DNA of 61,304 bases from JADGHX01 sp035760965 (GTDB taxonomy: Bacteria; Pseudomonadota; Gammaproteobacteria; Steroidobacterales; Steroidobacteraceae): positions 1 to 61,304 of the forward strand of contig DASTRY010000029.1 of assembly GCA_035760965.1 (NCBI GenBank), in the 5' to 3' direction. Positions 50,835 through 58,595 of the stretch are shown here, piece after piece; position 1 is the stretch's first letter; each line of letters begins with the position of its first letter. The notes beneath the pieces were generated by a model. That model worked only from the letters and a program-made list of their open reading frames with translations, did not search any database and was not told the origin of the DNA. Made by a program: the position numbers and the translations under genes.

Positions 50835-52403
50835 ATGCGACGGCAACCCGGTGCGCTGGTTGCGCTTCTCACCTCTCTCGTTCTGGTCGGTTGCGATTTC
50901 GGCAGTAGCAACAACGACAACAACGATACGCCACCGGCGATGGAGCCTGCGCCACCGGCAGCTCAACGCGGCGACTTGCTACAGAACCCGCCGACGAAGC
51001 TGAACACGTACACGCCCGCGGACCTGCTCGCCTCGCTCGGCGGTAACGACATCGGCAAAGCGTTGTTGAATCTCGCGTTGTCGCCCACGTGTAGCGTCGA
51101 TGTGTATCAACTGCAGTATCAAACGGTCGGTGCCAAGGCCGAGTCCGTGACCGCGTCGGGCGCCTTGATGGTTCCGTCGGGGACGGATGCCAATTGCAGC
51201 GGCCCGCGGCCGATCGTGCTCTACGCTCACGGCACCAACACGAGCAAGACGTTCAACATCGCGGACCTTTCCAACTCGAGCAATGGCGAAGGTCTGGCGA
51301 TGGCCGCGGTGTTCGCGGCCCAGGGCTACATCGTCATCGCGCCGAACTACGCGGGCTACGACACCTCATCGCTCCCATATCACGCGTACCTCAACGCCGA
51401 TCAGCAATCGAAGGACATGATCGATGCGCTGACCGCCGCCCGCAAAGCTCTCCCGCTGTCCGCGACACCTTCGACCACCGACAGCGGCAAGCTGTACGTG
51501 ACCGGCTACTCGCAGGGCGGTTACGTCGCGATGGCGACTCATCGAGCGCTGCAGGATCAGGGCAGCGCCGTCACAGCGTCCGCGCCGCTGTCCGGCCCCT
51601 ACGCGCTGGCGGCGTTCGGGGATGCAATCTTCCAAGGCCAAGTGAGCGGCGGCAGCGTCGAGAATCTGACGCTGTTGATACCCGGATATCAGCAGGCGTA
51701 CGGCAATCTCTACACCGCGACGACGGACGTGTTCGAAGCGAAGTACGCGACCGGCATCGACACGCTGTTACCGAGCACGACCTCTGTGTCGGATCTCGTG
51801 AGCCAAGGCAAGCTGCCGGCCGATGCCGTGTTCAACAGCACGCCGCCCGCGCCCGAGTTCGCGTCGATGACGCCGGCCACCACACCAGCGGAATTCGCCC
51901 CCCTGTTCGCGAAAGGATTCGGTCCAGACAATCTGATCACGAACAGCTACCGGCTCGCGTACCTGCAGGATTCGCTGACGGCGCCCGACGGGGGCTTCCC
52001 CACTGCGACGGACGGCCTGCCGCCCGCCAATCCGACACATCCGTTGCGCATCGCGCTGAAGACGAACGATCTGCGCAACTGGACGCCGAATGCACCGATG
52101 CTGCTGTGTGGAGGCGCACACGATCCCACGGTGTTCTTCTTCAACACGCAGCTGATGCAGGCGTATTGGGCGGCGCATGTTCCGGCGGCGCCCGTGACCG
52201 TCGTGGACATCGACAGCGGCGGAGATCCGTATTCCGACCTGCGCACGGAGTTTCAGGCGGCCAAGGATGCCGTGCGCGCCGCGGCCGTCGTCGGCGGCGC
52301 AACGGACGGCGGCGACGAGGCGGTGCTGGAGGCGTATCACGCAGGCCTCGTGGCACCGTTCTGCTTGAGCGCGACGAAGCGCTTCTTCGACAACACGCAG
52401 TGA
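50835..52403 (+). CDS. Lipoprotein alpha/beta-hydrolase (secretory-lipase-like)
   Basis: A 522-residue protein. A lipoprotein signal with lipobox LVLVGC places Cys19 or so as the lipidated residue, followed by an Asn/Asp/Pro-rich spacer. The alpha/beta-hydrolase core has an oxyanion/strand region VLYAHGTN, nucleophile Ser in VTGYSQGGYVA, a likely acid in CGGAHDPTVFFF and a likely His in LEAYHAGLVAPFC. The family resembles fungal-type secretory lipases also found in bacteria. TGGAGTG precedes ATG 50835. It stands alone with a 260-base gap after it. It is likely an envelope esterase; its substrate is unknown. Confidence 0.85.
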   Translation: MRRQPGALVALLTSLVLVGCDFGSSNNDNNDTPPAMEPAPPAAQRGDLLQNPPTKLNTYTPADLLASLGGNDIGKALLNLALSPTCSVDVYQLQYQTVGAKAESVTASGALMVPSGTDANCSGPRPIVLYAHGTNTSKTFNIADLSNSSNGEGLAMAAVFAAQGYIVIAPNYAGYDTSSLPYHAYLNADQQSKDMIDALTAARKALPLSATPSTTDSGKLYVTGYSQGGYVAMATHRALQDQGSAVTASAPLSGPYALAAFGDAIFQGQVSGGSVENLTLLIPGYQQAYGNLYTATTDVFEAKYATGIDTLLPSTTSVSDLVSQGKLPADAVFNSTPPAPEFASMTPATTPAEFAPLFAKGFGPDNLITNSYRLAYLQDSLTAPDGGFPTATDGLPPANPTHPLRIALKTNDLRNWTPNAPMLLCGGAHDPTVFFFNTQLMQAYWAAHVPAAPVTVVDIDSGGDPYSDLRTEFQAAKDAVRAAAVVGGATDGGDEAVLEAYHAGLVAPFCLSATKRFFDNTQ

Positions 52404-52523
52404 GCGCGTCGACCGCGATGAGACGTGCGCAATCCGCGATGACGGGGTTGCTGCGAGCGCTCGCATCGTGGTATCAAGTCACGGCTCTTCACTGTCACCA
52501 CCGCAAATAAAGGGAGGGCACCG

Positions 52524-52571
52524 ATGAGTCCATCACGCATGCACCTTCCGCCTGGCATCGGCAAGCGGTAG
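52524..52571 (+). CDS. 15-codon leader ORF before the ABC exporter
   Basis: ATG 52524 is preceded by a strong AGGGAGGG and the frame ends at TAG 52569-52571, giving a basic 15-residue peptide (MSPSRMHLPPGIGKR). It lies 92 bases before the ABC gene and could be a regulatory leader peptide. It may equally be chance; no family is known to me. Confidence 0.3.
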   Translation: MSPSRMHLPPGIGKR

Positions 52572-52630
52572 GTCCAGCAACCCACTGGGCGGCGCCGATC
52601 CGGCGCAGCTCCGTTCCTAGTCGATGATTC

Positions 52631-52655
52631 AAGGAACCGCGCGCAGGGCGCGCGG
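52631..52655 (+). promoter_or_regulatory. Shine-Dalgarno followed by a hairpin just before the ABC start codon
   Basis: AAGGAA (52631-52636) is 27 bases from ATG 52664, too far for normal initiation. Between them lies CCGCGCGC-AGG-GCGCGCGG (52637-52655), a perfect 8-bp stem. If folded, the stem brings the ribosome-binding site to an effective eight-base spacing. Confidence 0.4.
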
Positions 52656-52663
52656 CAGACGCT

Positions 52664-54478
52664 ATGGCTTTGAAAACCCGCACGCAGGGCTCGCTCGCCC
52701 TGCGCAACGTTCTGTCCTTCACGCTCCGGCACTGGGCGAGCCGCCGGAAGCTCTTGACCGGCATCGCGCTCGCGATGTCGTTCTCGACGCTGACCGAGGT
52801 ACTCGTTCCGCTGTTCGCCGGTCGCCTGGTGGATGCGCTGTCGCACGGCCCGTCTGCGCTCGAAGCTGCGCTCACGGCGTTCGCGGCAATGGCTGGACTC
52901 GGACTGGCGATGGTCGGCCTGCGTCACCTCGCCTGGTGGGGCATCGTGCCACTGACGCTCAGCATGATGCGCACGATTGCGCAGGACGCGTTCCATCGTG
53001 TGCAGCGGTTCTCGACGGATTGGCACACGAACAGCTTCGCGGGCTCGACGGTGCGCAAGATCACGCGTGGCATGTGGGCGCTCGATTCGCTCAACGACGT
53101 GCTGCTGCTGGCGCTGCTCCCGGCGACGGTCGTGCTCGTCGCGACGGTGGCGCTGCTCGCGCACCACTGGCCGGTGATGGGTCTGATCATGGCGCTGGGT
53201 GCCGTCGCCTACACGGCGCTCTCGGTGTTCTTGGCGACTCGCGTCATTGCGCCTGCATCCCGGTTGTCGAACGCGCTGGATACGCGCATCGGCGGTGTGC
53301 TGTCGGATGCGCTCGGCGCCAATGCCGTCGTCAAGTCGTTCGGTGCTGAGAGTCGTGAGGACGAGCGGCTTGCGTCCGTCATCGACAAGTGGTCGCGCAG
53401 AACGCGTCGTACTTGGATGCGCCACACGTGGAGCGGCTCGGGACAACTCGTGTTGCTGTGGACGGTTCGCACTGCCGTGACGGGCACGGCGCTCTGGCTG
53501 TGGTGGCACGGACGGGCGACGCCGGGCGAGATTACGTATGTGCTGACAACCTACTTTGTCGTGCATGGATATCTGCGCGATATAGGCCAGCACATTCATC
53601 ACCTGCAGCGCGCGGTGAACGAGATGGAAGAAATGGTGCGCCTATACGACCAGCCGTTCGGCGTTGCCGATTCGCCTGGCGCGAAGCCGCTGCGCATTCA
53701 CGCAGGTGAAGTGCGCTTCGAGCACGTGACGTTCCGCTACGCGGGCCAGGAGGTACCGCTGTATCGCGACTTGAACGTGCGTATCGCGGCGGGCGAGCGC
53801 ATCGGCTTGGTCGGCCGGTCCGGCTCCGGCAAGACGACATTCGTGAAGCTGATCCAGCGACTGTACGACGTGACGTCTGGTCGCATCGTCATCGACGGGC
53901 AGGACGTCGCGCACGCTACTCAAGCGTCGTTGCGTTCCCAGATCGCCATCGTGCAGCAGGAGCCTGTCCTGTTCCATCGAACGCTTGCGGAGAACATCGC
54001 GTATGCGCGTCCGGACGCGACGGCAGCGCAAATCGAGCGCGCGGCGCGGCTGGCGAATGCGCACGAGTTCATCGCACGGCTGCCGCGCGGGTATCAGACG
54101 CTCGTCGGCGAGCGTGGTGTGAAGCTGTCGGGCGGGGAACGGCAGCGGGTGGCGCTTGCGCGCGCGTTCCTCGCGGATGCGCCGATCCTCATCCTCGACG
54201 AGGCGACGTCGAGCCTCGACTCGGAGTCCGAGGCGCTGATCCAAGAAGCCATGGATCGGCTGATGTCGGGCCGCACGTCCATCGTGATCGCGCATCGGTT
54301 GTCGACCGTGCGTGCGATGGATCGCATTCTCGTGTTCGAGCAGGGACGAATCGTGGAAGAAGGCGATCACGACGCGCTGCTGCGCCGTCCACACGGACAC
54401 TATCGCAAGCTGTTCGAGCGACAAGCCGGCGGGATCGTCGGAGCGCTGGCCGAGGTCGAGCAGGCAGTCGGCACTTGA
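52664..54478 (+). CDS. ABC exporter, fused permease and ATPase
   Basis: A 604-residue half-transporter that should act as a homodimer in the inner membrane. The permease part with about six helices spans residues 25-320 (AMSFSTLTEVLVPLFAGRLVDAL, LLLALLPATVVLVATVALLA). The ATPase follows, with Walker A VGRSGSGKTT, Q-loop IVQQEPVLFHRTLAENI, signature LSGGERQR, Walker B ILILDEATSSLD and H-loop VIAHRLS. The layout matches MsbA/lipid A-type and multidrug exporters; the cargo is unknown. No accessory gene is next to it. Its translation may depend on the hairpin upstream. Confidence 0.92.
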   Translation: MALKTRTQGSLALRNVLSFTLRHWASRRKLLTGIALAMSFSTLTEVLVPLFAGRLVDALSHGPSALEAALTAFAAMAGLGLAMVGLRHLAWWGIVPLTLSMMRTIAQDAFHRVQRFSTDWHTNSFAGSTVRKITRGMWALDSLNDVLLLALLPATVVLVATVALLAHHWPVMGLIMALGAVAYTALSVFLATRVIAPASRLSNALDTRIGGVLSDALGANAVVKSFGAESREDERLASVIDKWSRRTRRTWMRHTWSGSGQLVLLWTVRTAVTGTALWLWWHGRATPGEITYVLTTYFVVHGYLRDIGQHIHHLQRAVNEMEEMVRLYDQPFGVADSPGAKPLRIHAGEVRFEHVTFRYAGQEVPLYRDLNVRIAAGERIGLVGRSGSGKTTFVKLIQRLYDVTSGRIVIDGQDVAHATQASLRSQIAIVQQEPVLFHRTLAENIAYARPDATAAQIERAARLANAHEFIARLPRGYQTLVGERGVKLSGGERQRVALARAFLADAPILILDEATSSLDSESEALIQEAMDRLMSGRTSIVIAHRLSTVRAMDRILVFEQGRIVEEGDHDALLRRPHGHYRKLFERQAGGIVGALAEVEQAVGT

Positions 54479-54535
54479 GGCGTGGGCGGATGGCAATGAC
54501 GCGGGATGTGCGCGTTGGAGGGAGGGAACCGACCG

Positions 54536-54602
54536 TCGCACTTCGCGCGGACGTCACATTTCGCTCGACCTCGCATTTCGCGCGCGATCGCATTTCTCTA
54601 CG
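54536..54602 (+). repeat. Four 17-18-base direct repeats upstream of the fic gene
   Basis: TCGCACTTCGCGCG, TCACATTTCGCTCG, TCGCATTTCGCGCG and TCGCATTTCTCTACG begin at 54536, 54554, 54571 and 54588, with spacing 18, 17 and 17. The regular spacing of about 1.6 helical turns suggests an array of regulator sites or iteron-like DNA rather than chance. They lie 56-122 bases before the fic start. Confidence 0.55.
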
Positions 54603-54657
54603 TTTGCAGCAGAAATGCGTGTCGTGAGCCGGTCGGTTCGTTTCGCACATTCGCCGC

Positions 54658-55371
54658 ATGCAATGCTCTGCATGCGGCAACGACCCGCCCTCCTCCGGCC
54701 CCCGTCGCAAGACGAGGAAGCGCCGTGCGCGCGCAACACACGGCGGCCGCTATCTGGCCGCGCGCCGCTCCGAAACCGAATACGAGCCGGGCTCGAACGG
54801 GAGAGTCCTCGCGAACCTCTTGGGCATACGTTCGGCGCGCGAGATGGCGCGCGTCGAACAACGCGAATTCATTCGCACGGCTCACTATGCCGTACAGCAA
54901 TACTGTGGAGCGCAACGCCTCACGGCAGGTCACCTCTGTGATCTTCACCGACAATGGCTAGGCACGCTGTATCCGTGGGCAGGAGAGTACCGGCAGGTCA
55001 ACTTGAGTAAGGGAGGCTTCCCCTTTGCCGCCGCCCGGCTCGTTCCTTTTCTGATGGGCGACTTCGAAGAGAACTGTCTAGCTCGATACAGTGACTTGTC
55101 CCGGGCTCGCAGCGTCGATCCGTGGGCGGCACTTGCGGAAGCACACACGGAGTTTCTGCTGATCCATCCGTTCCGCGACGGCAATGGACGCGTGGCACGC
55201 TTGCTGACCACGCTCATGGCGTTGCGGGCCGGTGTGCCTGTGCCCAGTTTCGATCGCTTGCGAAAGCACCAACGCGAGGCGTACTTCGCCGCAGTTCGCG
55301 CCGGCCTGGACCGAAACTACGAACCGATGCGGCGGGTGCTCACTTCGCTCGTTTCTGCAGATAGACCTTGA
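54658..55371 (+). CDS. Fic-domain protein (probable AMP-transferase)
   Basis: A 237-residue protein whose core (about residues 45-235) is a Fic domain. The active-site motif is LLIHPFRDGNGRVAR (catalytic His170), and the substrate flap is VNLSKGGFPFAAA. Other Fic signatures are YEPGSNGRVLANLLGI at the start and LYPWAGEYR. Fic proteins transfer AMP from ATP to target proteins; many are toxins held by an inhibitory helix bearing an SxxxE motif. No such helix is evident in this protein, so an antitoxin in trans is expected. The first 40 residues are basic and low complexity, and the start (ATG 54658) lacks a ribosome-binding site, so the true start may be further in. Confidence 0.87.
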   Translation: MQCSACGNDPPSSGPRRKTRKRRARATHGGRYLAARRSETEYEPGSNGRVLANLLGIRSAREMARVEQREFIRTAHYAVQQYCGAQRLTAGHLCDLHRQWLGTLYPWAGEYRQVNLSKGGFPFAAARLVPFLMGDFEENCLARYSDLSRARSVDPWAALAEAHTEFLLIHPFRDGNGRVARLLTTLMALRAGVPVPSFDRLRKHQREAYFAAVRAGLDRNYEPMRRVLTSLVSADRP

Positions 55372-55540
55372 GCGGCGGCATCCCATCGTCGAGAAAGCGA
55401 CGCAGATCCTTGGCGATGGTCGCGACGCTCCCACCCGTCTCGATTGCCGTGGAGCCGGCGACATGTCGGATGAGAAATTCCTCGTAGGTCGCTCGATCTT
55501 TGAGGTGCGGATTGAGGTGGAAGAGCTTCGCGTCTTTCAT
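55340..55540 (-). CDS. 66-residue protein convergent with fic, candidate Fic inhibitor
   Basis: A short protein starting MKDAKLFHLNPHLKDRATYE, with a central RHVAGSTAIETGGS and a basic helical end (DLRRFLDDGMPPLKVYLQ). The stretch STAIET resembles the inhibitory (S/T)xxxE(G/N) motif that blocks Fic active sites, with Thr where Gly/Asn is usual. It overlaps the fic 3' end by 32 bases on the opposite strand. The ribosome-binding site is weak, and upstream frames extend into noncoding sequence. That it is a gene and that it restrains Fic are both inference; an alternative is an unrelated small protein. Confidence 0.55.
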   Translation of the reverse strand: MKDAKLFHLNPHLKDRATYEEFLIRHVAGSTAIETGGSVATIAKDLRRFLDDGMPPLKVYLQKRAK

Positions 55541-55650
55541 GTCGGCGATGGTACCGGTCCGGCTGACTGCCGGATAGTCGCCCGGGCGCGATCCCGCGCA
55601 CGATCCTACGTTCTCCGCTATAACAGCGACACAAAAAGGGGGGACCTGCG

Positions 55651-56898
55651 ATGACTTCATGGCGCGCACTGCTCTATGCGGCACTCTCCGTCGCCGCGCT
55701 CGCGAATCCGGTACACGCGGCAACATGGGTCGGCACCTGGGGCGCGGCGCCACTCCCGCCGACGAAGGCGGCCGGCCCGGCACCGGCCACACCGAGCTTC
55801 GCGAACCAGACCATTCGGCAGGTCGTACGCATCAGCGCCGGCGGGAAGCGCGTGCGCGTGCGTTTCACGAACGAGTACGGCACGAAGCCGCTCACGATCG
55901 GCGCCGCGCGCATCGCGCTCGCGGACGAGAAAGGCAACGTGCAGGCCGGCACCGATCGACAGATCACCTTCGACGGCAAGCCGGGCACGACGATTCCGAC
56001 CGGAGCGCCGCTCTTGAGCGATCCCGTGGATCTGCCCGTCAAAGCGCTGGCCACCCTGTCGATCAGCCTGTTCGTTCCCGAAGACACCGGACCCTGCACC
56101 TGCCATGCGGTGGGCATGCAAACGGCGTACGTCTCCGAGCCCGGCGACTTCACGAAAGAGAGCTTCGCGCCCAAGGAGAAGATTTTCGCCCGCGCGTTCA
56201 TCTCCGGCGTCGAGGTCGAGAGTGCGACGCCCGCGAAGGCGATCGCCGTGCTGGGCGATTCCATTTCCGACGGAGTCGGTTCGACGAACGACGCCAATCG
56301 CCGCTGGCCCGACCTGCTCGCCGAGCGCCTGGCCGCGCGGGGCGGCAAGAGCGGCTGGGGTGTCGTGAACATGGGCATCAGCGGCAATCGCCTGCTGAGC
56401 GATGGCGCCGGACAGAGCGCGCTTGCGCGCTTCGATCGCGACGTGCTCTCGGTGCCGGGTCTCGGCTACGTCATCGTGTTCCTCGGCGTGAACGATCTCG
56501 GCATCGCGTACGGCAACTTCGGCAGCGGGCCGATGGCCGAGTTCTTCAAGAGTCAGCAGGGTCCGAACAAGGCCACCGCCGAGTCGATGATCGCGGGCTA
56601 TCGCCAGCTCATCGCACGCGCTCACGAGCACGGCGTGAAGATCTACGGCGCGACCATCGCGCCGTATGAAGGCGCCTTCTACTACTCCGCGGAAGGCAAT
56701 TCCGTGCGCGAAGCCATCAACCAGTGGCTGCGCACGAGCGGCGCCTTCGATGCGGTGCTCGATTTCGACGCGGTGTTCCGCGACCCCGCCAAGCCGACGC
56801 AGATGGCGATTCCGCTGCAAGCGGGCGATCACCTGCACGGCAGCGATGCCGGCTACGAGGCCGTGGCGAAGTCCATCGACTTGAAGCTGTTCAAGTAG
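55651..56898 (+). CDS. Secreted SGNH/GDSL-family hydrolase
   Basis: A 415-residue protein. A signal peptide (LLYAALSVAALANPVHAA) is followed by an N-terminal beta domain and a C-terminal SGNH hydrolase domain. The four blocks are visible: nucleophile Ser204 in VLGDSISDG, GISGNR, FLGVNDLG, and DHLHGSD with the catalytic Asp-His pair. It probably removes ester groups from cell-wall or exogenous polysaccharide. GGGGGGACC precedes ATG 55651, and TATAAC at 55619-55624 is a plausible -10. It converges on the second sigma factor gene with an eight-base overlap. Confidence 0.9.
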   Translation: MTSWRALLYAALSVAALANPVHAATWVGTWGAAPLPPTKAAGPAPATPSFANQTIRQVVRISAGGKRVRVRFTNEYGTKPLTIGAARIALADEKGNVQAGTDRQITFDGKPGTTIPTGAPLLSDPVDLPVKALATLSISLFVPEDTGPCTCHAVGMQTAYVSEPGDFTKESFAPKEKIFARAFISGVEVESATPAKAIAVLGDSISDGVGSTNDANRRWPDLLAERLAARGGKSGWGVVNMGISGNRLLSDGAGQSALARFDRDVLSVPGLGYVIVFLGVNDLGIAYGNFGSGPMAEFFKSQQGPNKATAESMIAGYRQLIARAHEHGVKIYGATIAPYEGAFYYSAEGNSVREAINQWLRTSGAFDAVLDFDAVFRDPAKPTQMAIPLQAGDHLHGSDAGYEAVAKSIDLKLFK

Positions 56899-58195
56899 GC
56901 AGCGTCGCCGCACGCTCCTGCAAGAATCGGCGGACGGCCTCGTCGCGCTCCAAACCGATTGCCACCTCGTAGGCGGCCCGCGCTTCAGCGTGCGCGCCCG
57001 TCCTCGCGAGCAGCTCCGCGCGGGCGGCCCAGTAGGGTTGATACTCGAGAAGCCGCGGGTCGGCGGCGATCGCATCGAGCTCGACGAGCGCGCTCGCCGG
57101 CCCGCGCATCTCGCCGATCGCGAGCGCCCGATTGATCGCGACCACCGGGGATTTCGACAGCTCGAGCAGCGCGTCGTAGAGCTGCACGACGTGTGGCCAA
57201 TTGGACGCGTTCGTCAAGCGACGATGCACGTGTGCGGACTGCAGCGCCGCCTCGAGCTGATAGCGCCCGATCGTCCCGGCGCGACTCGCTTCGTACAGGA
57301 GCGACTCGGCCTGCTCGATCATGGCCCGATCCCAGAGCGAGGTGTCCTGCCCGGCGAAGGGCACGTACCGGCCGTACGCGTCGCGGCGGGCGCGACGCCG
57401 CGCTTCCGCATGAAGCATCAGCGCGAGTAACCCCAACGCTTCGGGCTCCCCGGGGAGCAGCTCCGTCACCAGCCGCCCGAGGAAGATCCCCTCTTCGGCG
57501 AGATCGCGCCGCGCCACATCGGTGCCGGCGGCATCCGCCCAGCCTTCCGCGAACACGGCGTAGATGGACTCGAGCACCGCATCGAGCCGCGCGCCGAGCT
57601 CCGCCCGCTCCGGGATACGAAACGGAATGCCCGCATCGCGAATCTTGCGCTTCGCGCGCACGAGCCGCTGCCGCATCGCGGCCGGCGCCATGAGAAACGC
57701 CGACGCGATCGTCGCGGCGTCGAGCCCCACCACCGCTTGCAGGATCAACGGCGCGCGAATCCCCGCGTCGATGGCCGGATGCGCGCACGCGAACATCAAC
57801 GCGAGTCGATTGTCGGGAATCGCCGTCGCATCGCTTGCCGGCTGCTCGAGCTCATCCATCAGGATGAGGAGTTGATCGGCGGCGGCCTCGCCCGATCGTC
57901 GCCGCCGCGCGCCGTCGATCATCTTGCGACGGGCGACGGTGAGCAGCCACGCCTCGGGGCTCGCGGGACAGCCGTTCACGGGCCAGTCCGCCAGGGCCGC
58001 GGCGAAGGCTTCGCCGAGCGCATCTTCCGCGGCGGCGACGTCGCGCGTGCGGGCGGCGAGAAACGCGATGAGCTTGCCGTAGCTGCGACGGGCGACGGCG
58101 GCCGCCGTTTCCCGTGCGCGAGCGACATCGCCGCAGATATTCAAGAACCGGGTCTCGCCGAGAAGGACAATGCGCGCGCCGACGTCGTATCTCAC
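56891..58195 (-). CDS. ECF sigma factor, ECF42-like, with TPR-type C-terminal extension (copy 2)
   Basis: A protein of about 434 residues with the same architecture as the sigma factor at 48546. Region 2 is EDALGEAFAAALADWPVNGCPASPEAWLLTVARRKMID, region 4 LQAVVGLDAATIASAFLMAPAAMRQRLVRAKRKI, followed by a helical extension (LGRLVTELLPGEPEALGLLALMLHAEA; INRALAIGEMRGPASALVELDAIA). The two proteins are clearly homologous but far from identical. The start is uncertain: TTG 58210, GTG 58195 and later TTG codons are in frame, none with a good ribosome-binding site. It follows the second DGPF gene closely on the same strand and probably forms an operon with it. Confidence 0.9.
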   Translation of the reverse strand: MRYDVGARIVLLGETRFLNICGDVARARETAAAVARRSYGKLIAFLAARTRDVAAAEDALGEAFAAALADWPVNGCPASPEAWLLTVARRKMIDGARRRRSGEAAADQLLILMDELEQPASDATAIPDNRLALMFACAHPAIDAGIRAPLILQAVVGLDAATIASAFLMAPAAMRQRLVRAKRKIRDAGIPFRIPERAELGARLDAVLESIYAVFAEGWADAAGTDVARRDLAEEGIFLGRLVTELLPGEPEALGLLALMLHAEARRRARRDAYGRYVPFAGQDTSLWDRAMIEQAESLLYEASRAGTIGRYQLEAALQSAHVHRRLTNASNWPHVVQLYDALLELSKSPVVAINRALAIGEMRGPASALVELDAIAADPRLLEYQPYWAARAELLARTGAHAEARAAYEVAIGLERDEAVRRFLQERAATLPT

Positions 58196-58217
58196 GGCGC
58201 CAGCGCGCAAGCGACCG

Positions 58218-58565
58218 TCACATCGTCCACACCGGGCGGACTTCCATGATGCCGTGCTGCGCCCCCGGGCAACGCGCCGCCCACGCGAGCGCGGCGTCGA
58301 GATCCGGCGCTTCGATCATGAAGAACCCGCCCAGCTGTTCCTTCGTTTCGGTATACGGCCCGTTCAGCACCTGCGTCTTCCCGTCGGCGACGCGCACCGT
58401 CGTCGCCGTTGCGGTCGGCTGCAGCCGTTCCGCGGCGACATACGCACCCGCTTTCTTCAAGGCTTCGGTATAGGCCATGTAGGCTTGATAGCCGCGCTGC
58501 TGCTCTTCGGGGCTACGTGTTTGGAAGGCCTTCTCATCCGCATAGATCATCAGCAGGTACTTCAT
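58218..58565 (-). CDS. YCII/DGPF-domain protein (copy 2)
   Basis: A 115-residue single-domain YCII-family protein, with the signature VLNGPYTETKEQLGGFFMIEAPDLDAAL where the DGPF motif reads NGPY. It starts MKYLLMIYADE, as usual for the family. GGAGAT precedes ATG 58565. It lies just upstream of the second ECF42-like sigma gene on the same strand and is a likely member or target of that regulon. Its biochemical function is unknown. Confidence 0.9.
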   Translation of the reverse strand: MKYLLMIYADEKAFQTRSPEEQQRGYQAYMAYTEALKKAGAYVAAERLQPTATATTVRVADGKTQVLNGPYTETKEQLGGFFMIEAPDLDAALAWAARCPGAQHGIMEVRPVWTM

Positions 58566-58595
58566 GATCGATCTCCGTCATTGCCGCGGCGGGCA

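Noticed and set aside
54506..54961. 151-codon plus-strand frame overlapping the fic start
   Set aside because: It lies in a different frame from the intact Fic domain and has no domain or start signal.
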